A stretch of 64,000 nucleotides of DNA from Eonycteris spelaea (GCA_003508835.1 PUFA01000034.1:7156501-7220500); one strand, 5' to 3'; positions 34,201-46,033 are shown, counted from the stretch's first letter. The notes: generated from the letters alone by a model not told the origin. Program-made: numbers and translations.

Positions 34201-37019
34201 AAGGATGACATGGTATGGGAGAAATGACTCCAAAATCTGATTGAAAACAATTGTCCAAATGACCCAATTTGTCCAAATGGCACAATTAAGTTGGTTTAAT
34301 TACTTGCTGGTAACTTCATAGTACACAAGGGGCATCTTCCCTGCCCTGGAGTGTTTACTATTACAAATCAAGCGAAATAACACATTTTTAAAAGTAGAAA
34401 GAATTCTGAATAATAAACCTAATTATTCACAAGTAACATCCTAATCAAAGATACATCAAAGTTACACATATGTAAAAAGAGACATGATTGATCTATTGAT
34501 TGATTGATGACCTATTCAGTTAGACAACATTGTTTCTGCAAATTTGTTTGCCACTCCAGAATCTGCTGCAAAATTACTCCAAATGCCAGAAGTGGAACTG
34601 GGCATCTCTTTATCCCCCTCCCCAGCATTGGCAGCAGAACTGCCCAAAGTTTTTGCCTTGTGATGGCCATTAAATTCAAGTTCAAATTTGGAGAAGTACA
34701 GTTTCAGCCTTCTTTAGCAATGCTTATTTGGAATTTACAGGGCTAAAATTTACTACATACAACTAGGCTGAGAGACAGATGACAGCTTAAATAGGTTACC
34801 CACTCTAGAACCAGTCTTTGCCTACTCGTTTCTTACCTGGCCTGCTTCATGATGTAAGTTACATATCTGGTTTGCATCTCCTATTATAGATTATTAGTAA
34901 ATAAGAACCAGTTGATCACAACCCCCTTAAAAAGTATATCACTTGCTAAAATTGCCTGGATTAAATGATTTGAATCCACATTTTTAAATGCTCATGGTGT
35001 ATACAGTCACACACCACTGGGACATAAAATGGGTCATTGTTTTTTAAGGCACCAACTGAAACTCCTAGAGGGGCCTCTAAACAGTATTCTGATCTGACTA
35101 GAACTCAGCATTCCTACTTCTACTGTCTTACATTCTGATTCAGGTCAGCCACAGTTACAAAGTCGGGGGTTTCAGTATGGTTTAGGGGAAATCACATTTT
35201 TCTGGAGCTGGCCTGGAAATATATGATCTAATCAGATCAAGAAGATGAATAGCAGACAGGTTTCTCCTCTGACCCATATACAACTTCATCAGAATTATAA
35301 AGCCATTCACTGGGATGGAAGAATTGGAAAAGAGCCTTCTAGTGTGGGTGGGTGCATTTGGTTAGGAAAACAGGTAAAACTTATCAAGATACACACGAAA
35401 AGTGAAGTCAGGTCTTTACGGAGTGATGATGGGAGCAAGGGGAGGACAGGAAGAGATTGCATGGCAAGAGAATGAAAAATGAAAAGAAATTAGAGAAGTG
35501 CATGCTTCCTTATCTAAATTCAAATGTTAGTAGTTTTTATGACTTAAACCTTCAAACTTTTTTTTTCAAATTTGGTAACAATCACCGCCATATATGTTTA
35601 TTTAGAAATCTCTAGAGAAATATGTGTAAAATGGCAAATTTAACTACTAAACCTACATATTAAATAAACTTATGGAAAATATAGAGTATATATACACAAT
35701 ATGCATTTATATGTTCAAGTTAATTTAACTAGATATTATATTTTTACATGACATACATGCAGACTCAGGGGAGAAATCACTTTCTAATTAGGATCAAGCA
35801 TTTTGGAAATTTGCATTTTCAACTAATCAATGTTGATGTTGAGACACCCACATTTAATTATACTGCAATCTGTGACAGAAAAAGATACATGTTTTGACTT
35901 CAATAAATAATAAAACAAAGGTACATAAATTATTGTCTTTCTTAAGTTACAGTAACACTTAAGCTTCATTTTTTTACAGTTTATAATTGTTATTACCATT
36001 AATAATTCACAACCTTGTCAATCTTCACTAACAGCTCTACTTACTATGCTATAAACAAAAGATATGAAGACTTTCTTTTTGTCAATGAAACTTCTCCCAT
36101 CTTCAATCCAGATAGAGTAGTGTGGAATTTTAAAATTATCCTTGGTAGATAGAAGGATCCTTGGATTTCCTTCCTTTTTATAATGGTCACCCAAATAAAA
36201 CTATGGCAGAAGCTACAAAGCAAAAAGCAGGACAGATATCTGGGGACCAATGATGAAAGGTGAAAAGTAGAAGTTGTAAGGATCCATCTCTTTAAGCACA
36301 GCAAAAGACAAATTTATCTTTCAAATCCACTTAGCTCTCTACTCGCCAAAATTTATTTCAGGAACAGATTTTTCTCTACTGCTCCATTCTTACCATGTCT
36401 GAGTCGAGTTTTTTGATCATTGTTTTTTTGTCAAAGTAAATCACCTTGAAAATAATTCACCACTAGTAATGCTAATAGAAAAGGTTATCTAAAATATATC
36501 AAAGTGATTAACAAGACAATGCTGCTTTATTGATTATAGACTATCTGTAAGGGAGACTGATATCTACTTGGGATCTCTTAAAAGTTAATATTATGGGTGA
36601 TCAATAATGTTTACACAAAAATAGTGTCAACTGGTTGGTTAATTAATTGATTGATTAGTATCCACTTTGCAGCTAAAGGTGTGACTTAGAGACTTGCCAT
36701 CCTGGATGTTCTCACCCACCTCAATTGCTAATGCTAATTATAATCACCCACCTCAGAGTGAGTTTCCAGAGAACCAAAGTACAAACTTGAAAGAATTAAA
36801 AGAATTAAATTTAATTAACTAAAGCATGTGCTTTTCACTTTCAAATGTATATATGTACTTAGTCATTCCACTTAAATTTCAATATATTAAAATAGTTAAA
36901 TGGAAGTTAACGTTAGCCTGCAAACTCAATGCCTCCACTGGTGGAAATAGACACTCCTTTTAGTCTAACATACATTTGTTGTACCTAAAAAAAAAAACAC
37001 TCTGTGAGCATCTGGTGAT
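34201..37019. other. Long unassigned AT-rich stretch
   Basis: No gene or clear transposon. A (GATT)n patch is at 34486-34508. TCACCCACCTCA occurs at 36712-36723 and 36744-36755, flanking an AT-rich 20-bp core. Frames of 60-86 codons have no domain content. A word near 35003 (CAGTCACACACCACTGGGACA) recalls a DNA-transposon end, but nothing extends it. Confidence 0.45.
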
Positions 37020-37020
37020 G

Positions 37021-37042
37021 GCGGGGGCGGGGGGGGGGGCGG
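37021..37042 (+). repeat. G-rich tract with G-quadruplex potential
   Basis: GCGGGGG, C, an 11-G run, then CGG: two long G-runs that can supply four runs of three or more G. It sits in strongly AT-rich DNA. Alternative causes are a degraded poly-G slippage tract or an assembly artefact of a homopolymer. Confidence 0.8.
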
Positions 37043-38579
37043 TTACTGCATCAGTCATTGTGGGATACAAACGTGAATATGCACCTTAACTCTACTTTAA
37101 CCCACACCCTAATCTCAACATGACGCTATAACAAAATTTGGTGAGGAAAAAGAGATATACAAATAATAATAGCACAATGCAAAATTCAAATAAACATTAA
37201 AAAAATACACAAAATATTCAGTGCTCCAGAACTATAAGTTATGATTCTCATGTCCCATTGAGCTCACACTTGCTACCTTGGTTTTTGAAAGCCTGTCTGG
37301 GTCTTGTTTTGGTTAAAAGCTTCGCAGTTTGCAACCATATATGGTGCTGGAAGGTGGTCTGGTGAAGTAGTAATTAGGGAACATGATCATTTGCATTTCA
37401 TGAATCCTCTGCATAAATGAATTATTTAAATTAAATAATTATTTAGGCTAAAAATATTGCCTTGTTATCATGAGAAGGAAACTAAACCCCCATGGGAATG
37501 CTTATAAATCCAGCATTGGAAATAAAAATTTTCAAATTAAAAAAAAATCATAAATCTTAAAAAATACACAAAATTTAAAACCATTTCTACCGACAAGTTA
37601 AATTGTTCAGCTCTATTAGGACAACCTTTTTTTTTTTAGTGGGTATGATACGATAGAGCATAAACTATAAGTATTTCTCACTCTTCAAGTGCTTAACTCA
37701 CTTCTTAAAAATTTGAGCGAATATGGATCTTTCTGTTTTTAAAACAATAAAAAGAAACTGTAGACTAAATGTCAGGTTATGAAAGTGTAAGTAGAGATGA
37801 CCAGTGGAAAATTTAATAAGGAATTCAAATAAATAGTGTGTTATTTACTTATATCTAAGAACTAGACTACTATTTACCTTCACCATACAGTTACTGCATA
37901 CAGGTTACTGCTAGCTTGTAACTTCTTGACTGATTAATAAGAAGACACTGAATATTTGTATTTCCAAAAAACTAAATTTAAATTTACAGTGCTAAAGCTA
38001 GGACACATTCAGCCAAAGCATTTAAGTGAGCACAAATGCACTGGAGCTTTGGCATAAATTATGTAGAAATTGTGAAATGAGGCAGAGGCTTCTGCTCTGT
38101 GCGAACATAGAATCTAGAAGAATTTTCTTCTCTAGTATAAATCAGAGGTCAGTGTTCTGTTCGCTCAGCACAAATCAGCATTACTTTATTTATTGGCATT
38201 CAGATAAATCTAAGCATTCTTTATATTCTATTAAAAAATTAAAATGATCTTTTCTAAAGAAAAGGATTAAAGCTATACTAATATTGATTTTACCAAAATT
38301 TACAAGGCTCTGACTTGTTTTTTCGAAATCTTAAAGCTGAAGAGAATGACTTAATCTAGGTACATTTTAAAAAATGATTTCTTATGAATCTCCTTTGTAC
38401 TCTACGTTGTTTATTTTTTCTCGTGTCAGTGAAAATTAGTCAGTTGTAATATTTAATCAGGTAACTAAAGAAAAAGGAGAGAGAACGAAAGCCCAACAAA
38501 TTAATTACCAGAAATATATCTTAGAAGTGATTCTGCATTATTTCTGCCTGATAAAACACTTTTGGTCTAGAAAACATCA
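37043..38579. other. Unassigned AT-rich stretch with a small hairpin
   Basis: AATTATTTA at 37420-37428 and TAAATAATT at 37432-37440 are inverted with a 3-base loop. No gene or repeat family recognised. Confidence 0.45.
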
Positions 38580-38840
38580 CATATGAGCAAGGTTGCCATT
38601 GTAAACTCATTCAGGCATTAGATTTCCTCTCCTAATGTTTAATGCAGAAATGCAAATCTTTCATTAGGCACTATCGGTTTCCTACCTGCCTGTCCTTGGA
38701 CCTTTGGTCTTGATTAACATAATAATGAATTACGTTTTTCTCTGTGTATCACAAATACTCTCTTGGGGACAATAAAATGGCATAGGGTATAATTGAGTCA
38801 TCTGTTCAATCACAATTATTATTAGCTAAATACATTCAGC
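38580..38840. promoter_or_regulatory. Candidate homeodomain/POU-rich conserved noncoding element
   Basis: Unique AT-rich sequence with an octamer ATGCAAAT at 38650-38657, a paired-homeodomain-like TAATGAATTA at 38723-38732, TCATTAG at 38661-38667, and further ATTA words to 38830. The motif mix and lack of transposon signature resemble distal developmental enhancers. Conservation was not testable. Confidence 0.3.
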
Positions 38841-39621
38841 GTGGTGCAAGTTGACAAGAGTCTATCTTGTTCTTTGGACTCAAAGGTTAAGATGTTGCTC
38901 TTTTCCTTGCTTTAGGTTTAATTACATTTCGTATTTCCAATGTCCTTTATATTGTGTACATCAGGGGATTTTGGAGTACATTGTTAGAGTTTTGTGCCTT
39001 TATTTGATTCTCAAAGATAACCACAATTAAGGTAGGATCCATTCAAAGCGAATTTCTTTATTTTATCAATAAATAAGTGTGTCATTGAAGGACTGGTAGA
39101 CTTTTCTTTCCTAAAATACTAGTGTACCTTCTACCAATAAACCCAAAAGCGTGCTTAAATGAATATTAACAATTGACATTAAATCTATGTAATAAAATAC
39201 TGTCCTTCATTAATTTTAGAGAAGAGAAGAGACCAACACATTAGAACAGAAAAAGCAAAGGATGTCACAGAGTTCATTCTGGACCATTGTTGGACTAGTG
39301 CGTGGCACATCATACTGTATCGATAAAGGAAGAAGGAAATAATGAAAGGCAACAGCAGAGATAGAACTTCAAGCCAAAATCACATTCTTAGTCTAAAAGT
39401 AGATGCCAAGATGCAAAGCAGGCAAGTATCAGATCTTGGGCTATGAATCAGCCAATATGAGAAACTGTTAGTGACAAATGGTTCATCAGGAGATGTGATC
39501 TCAGGAAGAAAGTCTGGGCAAGAGTGACAAAAATCCGTTGGACCATATCTGGTTGGCCTAGAGTTTGTTTGTTGTTGTTTTTTAAAGGAGCAGGGCGAGC
39601 CCATTGCTAATTTAAAGGTAG
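38841..39621. other. Unassigned noncoding sequence
   Basis: No gene or repeat recognised. TTTG/TTG repeats occur near 39566-39580. Confidence 0.45.
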
Positions 39622-39657
39622 ACTCTTATGCAAATGTAAACTCTTATGCAAATGTAA
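39622..39657. repeat. Perfect 18-bp tandem duplication carrying octamers
   Basis: ACTCTTATGCAAATGTAA is present twice, at 39622-39639 and 39640-39657, with no mismatch. Each copy has the POU octamer ATGCAAAT (39628-39635, 39646-39653), so the two sites are 18 bp apart. The absence of mismatches suggests a recent duplication. Confidence 0.95.
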
Positions 39658-41020
39658 TACGTGGCAAATGTTTTTGTGTTTGAGAACTCTACCAACAAAG
39701 TAATTAAAGTTGTTATTTTTTGTATGATTGGATTGTAGGAGGCTAACCTGCCTGGTAAAGAAATATGTTGATTCCCATATGGAGCAGTGCTTATGAAAAT
39801 CTCAGAACTATTCACATGATTCCTGATTAAGAGAGTAGACCCATCACAAGACTCTTTAAAAATTATTTTCTAATGATAGGTCTATACATCATTTAATCAA
39901 CACTCAAATGTTAAGAACCTATTGATAATCTTAAATAAGTTTAGTTAGCCTCTCCCCAAATGTAGAGAAGTAAAAAAGTTTCCTTCAACCCTCTTAGGGT
40001 TCCTGGCTGCATCTGAAAATTAAACTGACAAAAACAGATTCACAGGAGAAAAGCGCACAGATTTATTTAATGCAAATTTTACTTGACATGGGAGCCCTTA
40101 TAAAGAAATGAAGACCTAAAGAAACAGGAAAATCTACTTGTTTTTATACTAGGTTGAAAAAAGAGAGGCAATTGTGGCAAAGTGACTTTTTAGAGAGGCT
40201 AAAAGAAGATAAAATTATTTTAACAAAGTCTGCTTGTATAAAATTCTTTCAGTCTCAATTTCTTGTCCTTGAAGATAAGAATGTATTTTTTCCTCCCAGT
40301 CCAGGAGGGCACCTTGCACATGGGAGTCGTAATCTACTGACTTAAGGAAGAAGAAAAGGTCAGAGTGTCCTTCTTGCACCTGGTGGTTCTCAAGCGCCTT
40401 AAACTCAAAGTAACCAATGTGCCAAAGCGGCATATTTAGGGATGACATGCTCTGAACTCTTCAAAAGCAATAAGCTTCTCAAATGCTTTCATTTCCACCA
40501 AATAATCTTAAAACTGGAGGAGTGTGAAATTATAATCCTGGAGAAATTATAATCCTAGGGGTGTGTGAGAAGACCCCACAATTCGCCAATGTCTTCTTAG
40601 TTCTCGTTAAAAATCTACGGTAATGTTTCATCTTCTTTATACATGTATCCACTTGTATATATAAAAACATCAAAGTACTTTAGCAAGATATGATGTACTT
40701 ATTCTCACTTTATAAACCCCAGTCACATTTATGTGTAAAATCAGGACATTTATGTCTCAGTTTCAGAGAAAGCTGTTGGCCATTTCCTATCTGGCCCATT
40801 GCTGATAAAATTAGATGATTAATTAGGAGAGAAGATTCATTGGACTATCTATTAAAAGGGGTATGCCAGTCATTAGTCCTCGGGCTTTGAGGCGCTAAAT
40901 GGTGTCTTACATTGATAATGTATAGCTAAGAATATAAATATGGAGATGGATATAGGTCAGAGGTTCATGTTTTGAGATACATGCTGCATGGTCAAATGTT
41001 AAAATAATCAGACAAAGGTA
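39658..41020. other. Unassigned noncoding sequence
   Basis: No gene or named repeat. A minus frame at 39612-39815 ends in a repeated ICIRVY peptide that is only a translation of the 18-bp duplication. Imperfect copies of TTATAATCCT at 40530-40556 form another small local duplication. Confidence 0.45.
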
Positions 41021-41500
41021 TAAGTTTCCTATTGCTGCTGTAACAAATGGCCACAAACTGAGTGACTTAAATGACGCGAATTTATTTTTTAATACTTTTG
41101 GAGTTCAGGAATCCAAACCAAGTCTCACTGGTTAAAATCAAAGTATCTTATAGATCTTTTCAGAAGTTCTACGGGGAGTATCTGTTTTCTAACCTTTTCT
41201 GACTTTCAGAGGCTGCCCCTATTCCTTGGTTTATGGCCCCATCCTCAACCTTCAAAGCCAGCAAGGGGCAGTTGGAGCCTTTCTCAGGTCCCATCACTCT
41301 GACTCTCTTGCCTCCTTCTTCTTTATTTAAGGATCCTTGTGATTACATTGTCCTCAACCAAACCATACAAAATGATCTCCTTATTTTACAAGCAGCTGTT
41401 AGCACTCTTCATTCCCTCTGTGGCTTCATTACACTTTGCTAGGTAACATACTCACAGGTTCCAGAGATTCAGACATGGAAAGATATTATTCTGCTTAGTG
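41021..41500 (-). mobile_element. MaLR-type LTR (MLT1-like)
   Basis: 'taagtttcctattgctgctg', 'taacaaatggccacaaactg', 'agtgacttaaatgacgcgaa', 'cttggtttatggccccatcc', 'tcaaccttcaaagccagcaa', 'gatccttgtgattacattgt', 'taacatactcacaggttcca', 'gagattcagacatgg' follow a familiar dispersed LTR in reversed orientation. The subfamily is uncertain. The 69-codon frame at 41233-41442 lies wholly inside it. Confidence 0.75.
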
Positions 41501-41869
41501 CCCTAAAGTTTAAGCCAATATCACCATCAAATCTGAACACCTGAGACAATAGAGAAAATCTGATTTTATCAAAAATAACTATTACTGTGATTGATTGCTA
41601 AACATGTTTTAGTCAAATTTTAAAAGTTACATTACAGTACAAAAACACTAATGTCTTTGTTTAAAGTATTAGTAGATCGGCACTTTTTCTGGAAAGTGTC
41701 CTATGGGACCTTAGATAAATTACATACTGGAAATTTTAAAACCATCATTAAAAGCTATTTTATTGGTTGTCATGTTAAAAATAATTCTCTTTAGAATTAT
41801 AACTCATTCTATTTTCTGCTGTGTATTTTTATTTTTATTTTTATGCATTAATTGTCCCAAGCAAGATTT

Positions 41870-42010
41870 AATATTCCTAAAGACAGGAATCACCTGGAAG
41901 CTTGTTAGAAGAAAAGAGAATCTTAAGGCCCTCCTCACTGAATCAGAATCTGGAATTTTTTCTAAGATCTGCTGATTTGTGAGTAGACAGAAGCATGAGA
42001 AGCTCTGATA
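41870..42010. mobile_element. MER5A/5B-like hAT-Charlie MITE
   Basis: 'ggaatcacctggaagcttgt', 'tagaagaaaagagaatctta', 'aggccctcctcactgaatca' and 'gaatctggaattttttctaa' match the MER5-type centre in order. The termini are eroded. Confidence 0.65.
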
Positions 42011-42919
42011 TAGCAGAGTCTCCTACTTAATGTAAACATTTATAGTAGCTGTCAATATGTTTTTCTGTTTATATAACTGTTTAAAGGGCCTTCATTAATG
42101 TTTTGTGCACAAAATTAACAACTTTCATAATCACAGTTGTATATGTAAATAAATAAACATTTACACTTCATATTATAGATAGAATTTTTAATCTATAAAG
42201 AAAGAAAAAGACACTCTGAGTTACATCTAGGATGCTCACCTATATTTGAACGTGAAGATTCAGAGGTGATTATACTGGAAAGCAGGGTGGCATTCTTTGT
42301 TCTATTACTGAGATGGGTGTGCTGACTGGATTTGAAATATCTGTAAAAATCTCGTAATGGGTGATTACACAAATCTAGGGATTCTGGGAATTACATTGAA
42401 ACACACTGGGTCACACAGCCTTCCAAGGGTCAAGGCTAAAGCCACAACTACGGAGTTTATTCTGTGCTAACGCTGAGGCTGAAACTGAACTCTGAGTGCA
42501 TATGTATTAGATTTTATTGTCCTTTTGCATTGTCTTGGAAAGGACACAAATCATAATAAACAATAACGAAAGGCTAATCAACATAACACCCCAGGCACTT
42601 AGCTTAGTTTAGAACAAATCAAATTGAATAGGAAGCTTTAAAGTTGTTTACATATTTGAGAGTCTGTTAAATGAAAGGGGAGTGAGAAATGTACAATGGA
42701 GACCTAAGGAGTAAAACTGAGACCTCTGTGAAGAAGTTACAGGAAGGAGGGTTTTATCTCCCATGAGAAATAATTTTCCAACCATTCAGGAGAGCTGTCC
42801 AAAGATAAAATAGGCTGCCTTGAAAGGGGATGGATTCTCTACCGCCTCGGGTGGTTAGCTTTAGGCAGAATGACCTTTTGAAATGAGCACTGCAGGGGAG
42901 AGTCAAGTTTCATTCCCAT
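42011..42919. other. Unassigned noncoding sequence
   Basis: No gene or named repeat recognised. Confidence 0.45.
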
Positions 42920-42921
42920 GA

Positions 42922-43150
42922 TTAATAATAATAGCTAACGTTGGTTGAGCCCTCCCTAAGAGTCAAGTGCAGATTGATGCAATTTATAACCTGAACTCAT
43001 TTACTCACATCACTTGAAGATGGGTGCTGCTGCTTTCTCTGTTTTAAAAAGAGGAGCGGAGAAGTTAAAGGAGTTAATCTCAGTTAGGCAGATAGCGATC
43101 AACAAAGGCAGAATCTGATTCCAAGTCCATCAGATTATAGAGCTATCAGA
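42922..43150 (-). mobile_element. MIR SINE, near full length
   Basis: 'aataataatagctaacgttg', 'gttgagccctccctaagagt', 'caatttataacctgaactca', 'ctgctttctctgttttaaaa', 'agaggagcggagaagttaaa' and 'gcagaatctgattccaagtc' give the reversed MIR order from 3' to 5'. Confidence 0.8.
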
Positions 43151-43439
43151 CACTTTGACGATAGCAGGACAGATTTGGACCTATTATTTGTTCCCTCAAC
43201 TGGAACAATGCTTTCCAGTGATTGTACTAAGAACAGGATTACTCTAACTTTTAAGAATGACACCTTACATCTTACTGCTTCTAACTTATTTGGCTGGGCT
43301 AAATCATTTAATATTTCTCAATCTAATTAATGTGTACGCAAAGAGAGAGGTCTACAGATGTAAATAAAAATGTAAGAGGAGAAAATGGGGGTGGCCCTAT
43401 TAACTGCACAGTTACTAAGAGCATTAAACACATTATTGT

Positions 43440-43515
43440 AAAGTCACTCCAGCATGTGGTTTAGAAGGAATTAAAGAAGTGTTTGTTGAATGAACGTACA
43501 AATGAATGAATTTTC
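43440..43515 (+). mobile_element. L2 3' tail fragment
   Basis: 'gaagtgtttgttgaatgaac' followed by 'aaatgaatgaat' matches the extreme L2 end. The upstream part is too diverged to follow. Confidence 0.5.
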
Positions 43516-43520
43516 CATTC

Positions 43521-44169
43521 TTAATAACATATCATGTAACAGAGTTTTGATGGTAAGAACATCATTATTTGGTCCACTATTTTTACCTTACGTTTATTAA
43601 ATGCCACAGGAATCTGTACCTGAGTAAAATGAGACATATTAGCTGTGTGAAGTTTTGCGATCAATTTGAGCTAGAATTAGCCCATGATTCCCATCATCTT
43701 TAAAGTGGTCCACCTGTTACTTTAAATTACAGTCTTGGTAATGGTTTCCGTGAAATATACATCATCTGTTAGATCTGGTAAATGCATCCCTCCTGCATTA
43801 CATTAAAAAAAAAAAAAAAAGGCAGAGCAATAATTTCCAGTCTCTAAATTACACTTACAGATAGTGATGGAGTTTTGCCAGGTCTAAATCGTCTTATAAA
43901 AAAGAAAAAAGAAAAAAGAAAAAAACTACTTGGTTTCATTTAACTGCAATGAAATAATCCTCTGTATAAAAATAGGTACCTTTTGAGTTGATACACATAT
44001 AATTATTAAAACAAGGAACTATTATTATCAAAAGATCAAGAGCATTTAAAATCAAATAAAAACATTTCTAATTCACTGTGGACCAGAACAGATGGTGAGG
44101 AGAGTTGCAAATCGATCCCAGTAATTTCTTATCTTTCTGGTGCCTGGCGGCTGTAGCTGTGTTTTCTGT
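43521..44169. other. Unassigned noncoding sequence with A-rich tracts
   Basis: Apart from the A-runs at 43805-43820 and 43898-43926, no repeat family or exon recognised. Confidence 0.45.
43805..43820. repeat. A16 run
   Basis: A pure adenine run. A nearby AAAAAAG-type repeat at 43898-43926 (four imperfect units) gives the same purine-only character. Confidence 0.95.
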
Positions 44170-44170
44170 G

Positions 44171-44191
44171 CCCCGCCCCGCACCCCGCCCC
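44171..44191 (-). promoter_or_regulatory. Strong G-quadruplex / GC-box motif
   Basis: On the minus strand four G4 runs are separated by loops C, TGC and C. This is close to an ideal intramolecular G-quadruplex, and the plus strand can form an i-motif. The two GGGGCGGGG blocks are also Sp1/KLF-type GC boxes. The flanks are AT-rich and there is no CpG island around it. Confidence 0.7.
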
Positions 44192-44197
44192 TCCACC

Positions 44198-44675
44198 GTG
44201 TTTCCTCATTTTGTTCACTTATTGTCTCCGATGGCGAAAATCAAATCCTTCCAGAACTTGGCTCCAACTTTCCTTTATAATTTAATTAATATATTTTTAT
44301 TATTCCTTTTAGGACCCACAGAAGTAACTTACTGCTTTTGCCACCTGATACTTAGTTATCCTTTCTGTAGCTGTGGCACCATGGTTTTGCTTTTGGGGAA
44401 CCTCCCCTCCCTTTCTCTAAGTGGTATTTTCTCACCGATTCCAAGGATATTCCATGCAAAGCACTTAGACTTGATTATGGGACTTTTCTGGCTATAGTGA
44501 TTTTTTTCCTCCCCGGCTTTATTGAAATATCATAATGATTTGTGTTTTGATGACCAGTCAGAGCCTTGTGTTGAAGGAAGATGTGCTGTTTCTAATGGTC
44601 CTCAACTGGAGGGTATTATACACACTATGAATCCTGAGAGATGGAGAGATCTAGAGAGACCAGGTCCTAACAATC
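44198..44675. other. Unassigned, possibly L2-related
   Basis: 'aaaatcaaatccttccagaa' and 'cttggctccaactttccttt' resemble the L2 path 'aaagtccaaactccttagc ... gatctggctccaacctacctttcc'. The rest is unclear. The 130-codon frame at 44105-44497 spans this and the C-rich motif; it has no domain and is not supported as a gene. A scrap near 44515 (CCCCGGCTTTATTGAAATATC) looks like a 35-bp L1 end. Confidence 0.35.
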
Positions 44676-44679
44676 GTAA

Positions 44680-44860
44680 GATAACACCTGTGTAGTATTT
44701 ATAATGTGATAGGCACTGCTGTAAGCACTACACACGTGTAAAAACATTGGTTCGTTGCTTGCAACAAACACATTCCTGGTCTACTATTGAGAAACCGAGG
44801 CACAGTTTTTAAGAGGTGACAAAGTATGGCTCCAGGAAGTATAACTTTAACTACTGTCTT
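44680..44860 (-). mobile_element. MIR SINE
   Basis: 'gtgtagtatttataatgtga', 'taggcactgctgtaagcact', 'acacacgtgtaaaaacattg', 'ctattgagaaaccgaggcac' and 'agaggtgacaaagtatggct' follow reversed MIR (ctatgtgccaggcactgttctaagcgctttac, gaggaaactgaggcac). Confidence 0.8.
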
Positions 44861-45224
44861 CTCCTGCCATATTTTTGAGTGCCATCATTTGAGCTGAAGC
44901 CAATGGTATTACCATGAATTTCACTTCATTGAGCTAAAACAATCCCACTAAGACATTTTGAGTTGAGTTTGCCATCTCTGCTAAAAAACCAGACCAGCCT
45001 CCTCGGAAACAAAAAATACATCTCGTGAGTTTCGGTCTTCATATTTACTGACTTTAGAAATATTGTGTGACATACTCTATCCAGCTGAGTGTTTCCTACC
45101 GAAGGCACATTTCCAGCATGAAGCCTTCCTCGCCCACTCCACGTGACAGCACTGTTCCCCACCTACACCTACCAAACCTAGCTGAAGTAGGTCATAGCAC
45201 TGTCTTCGACAGTGTTGAATTCTT
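44861..45224. other. Unassigned noncoding sequence
   Basis: No gene or named repeat. Opposed frames of 78 and 94 codons overlap here without domains. Confidence 0.45.
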
Positions 45225-45370
45225 TGTTATTTCTAATATCTATGGTATCTTTTCCTCAGATAAAATATATGCTCTTAAAGAGGTAAAGGTCAAGACCATG
45301 CATTATCTTTCTCTGATCCCTCAGGATACACCCTACAAAACTGGTACCTAATAAATGTTTATTTATTAAG
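45225..45370 (+). mobile_element. L2 3' tail
   Basis: 'atatatgctcttaaagaggt', 'aaaggtcaagaccatgcatt', 'atctttctctgatccctcag', 'aaactggtacctaataaatg' and 'tttatttatt' follow the L2 end (gtaagctccttgagggcagggaccatgtc ... catagtaggtgctcaataaatatttg). Confidence 0.72.
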
Positions 45371-45674
45371 TATCAAATTATCAGAACTGGTGCATAGTTC
45401 TTCTGATGGCGCATAGAAAAAATGGGGGTGTGCCTTAGGTGTTATGTATTGATACCATATTTCCCTGGGTATGAGGTAGAAAAGGGTATTTCAAAATGAA
45501 AATGTAATTTATAAGAAAGTAGTCTAGGGTTATTTTGGACTTAGTTATTTACACACATTGAATGATCTTATAACATTGCTCATCACTACATAGTTTTCAT
45601 GATATCAAGAATCAACTTTCATGTCCTTCTGGTGGACCGGGCCTCATAGCTACAGCATTGTGAGAGTTCTCCAT

Positions 45675-45860
45675 ATTTGAGTAATAGTTTAGAGTTTATA
45701 CTATGTAAAACATATATTGTTTCATATGAACATCATGACCAACTTGTGAAGTTAGTATTGTTGATTCTTTTATATAGTCAAGGAAAATTTGGTTCAAAGA
45801 TAAATGGCTGCTAATAAGTGGACAACTACCATTACAATAAACCTTTGATACCTACACTTG
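45675..45860 (-). mobile_element. MIR SINE, diverged
   Basis: 'gagtttatactatgtaaaac', 'attgtttcatatgaacatca', 'gttagtattgttgattcttt' and 'gttcaaagataaatggctgc' fit reversed MIR (ttatcatgtgccaggc, tcattt-aatcctcaca, aggtactattattatcccc). Confidence 0.55.
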
Positions 45861-45889
45861 AACTCGTTATACTCTTCAATTTTATTATT

Positions 45890-45955
45890 TTATGGCCAAT
45901 AGACTATCTGCCACATAGCAAATACTCAATAAATATGTATTTGTTCGACTGCCTC
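45890..45955 (+). mobile_element. L2 3' tail fragment
   Basis: 'atctgccacatagcaaatac' and 'tcaataaatatgtatttgtt' are the last 40-50 bp of L2. Confidence 0.6.
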
Positions 45956-46033
45956 TTATCTTTCTTTGTTATTAAAAAAATATTCATCTATGTTTATTAG
46001 GGACTTTGGCCAGCCTATCATTTCTTTCTTTTT

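Noticed and set aside
34998..35050. DNA-transposon terminus resembling a Tigger/hAT end
   Set aside because: Only about 20 bp match; no internal sequence or second end.
41233..41442. 69-codon frame
   Set aside because: Lies wholly inside a reversed MaLR-type LTR.
44105..44497. 130-codon plus-strand frame, the longest in the window
   Set aside because: It spans a C-rich G4 motif and L2-like text, has no recognisable domain, and its proline-rich and hydrophobic parts follow local base composition.
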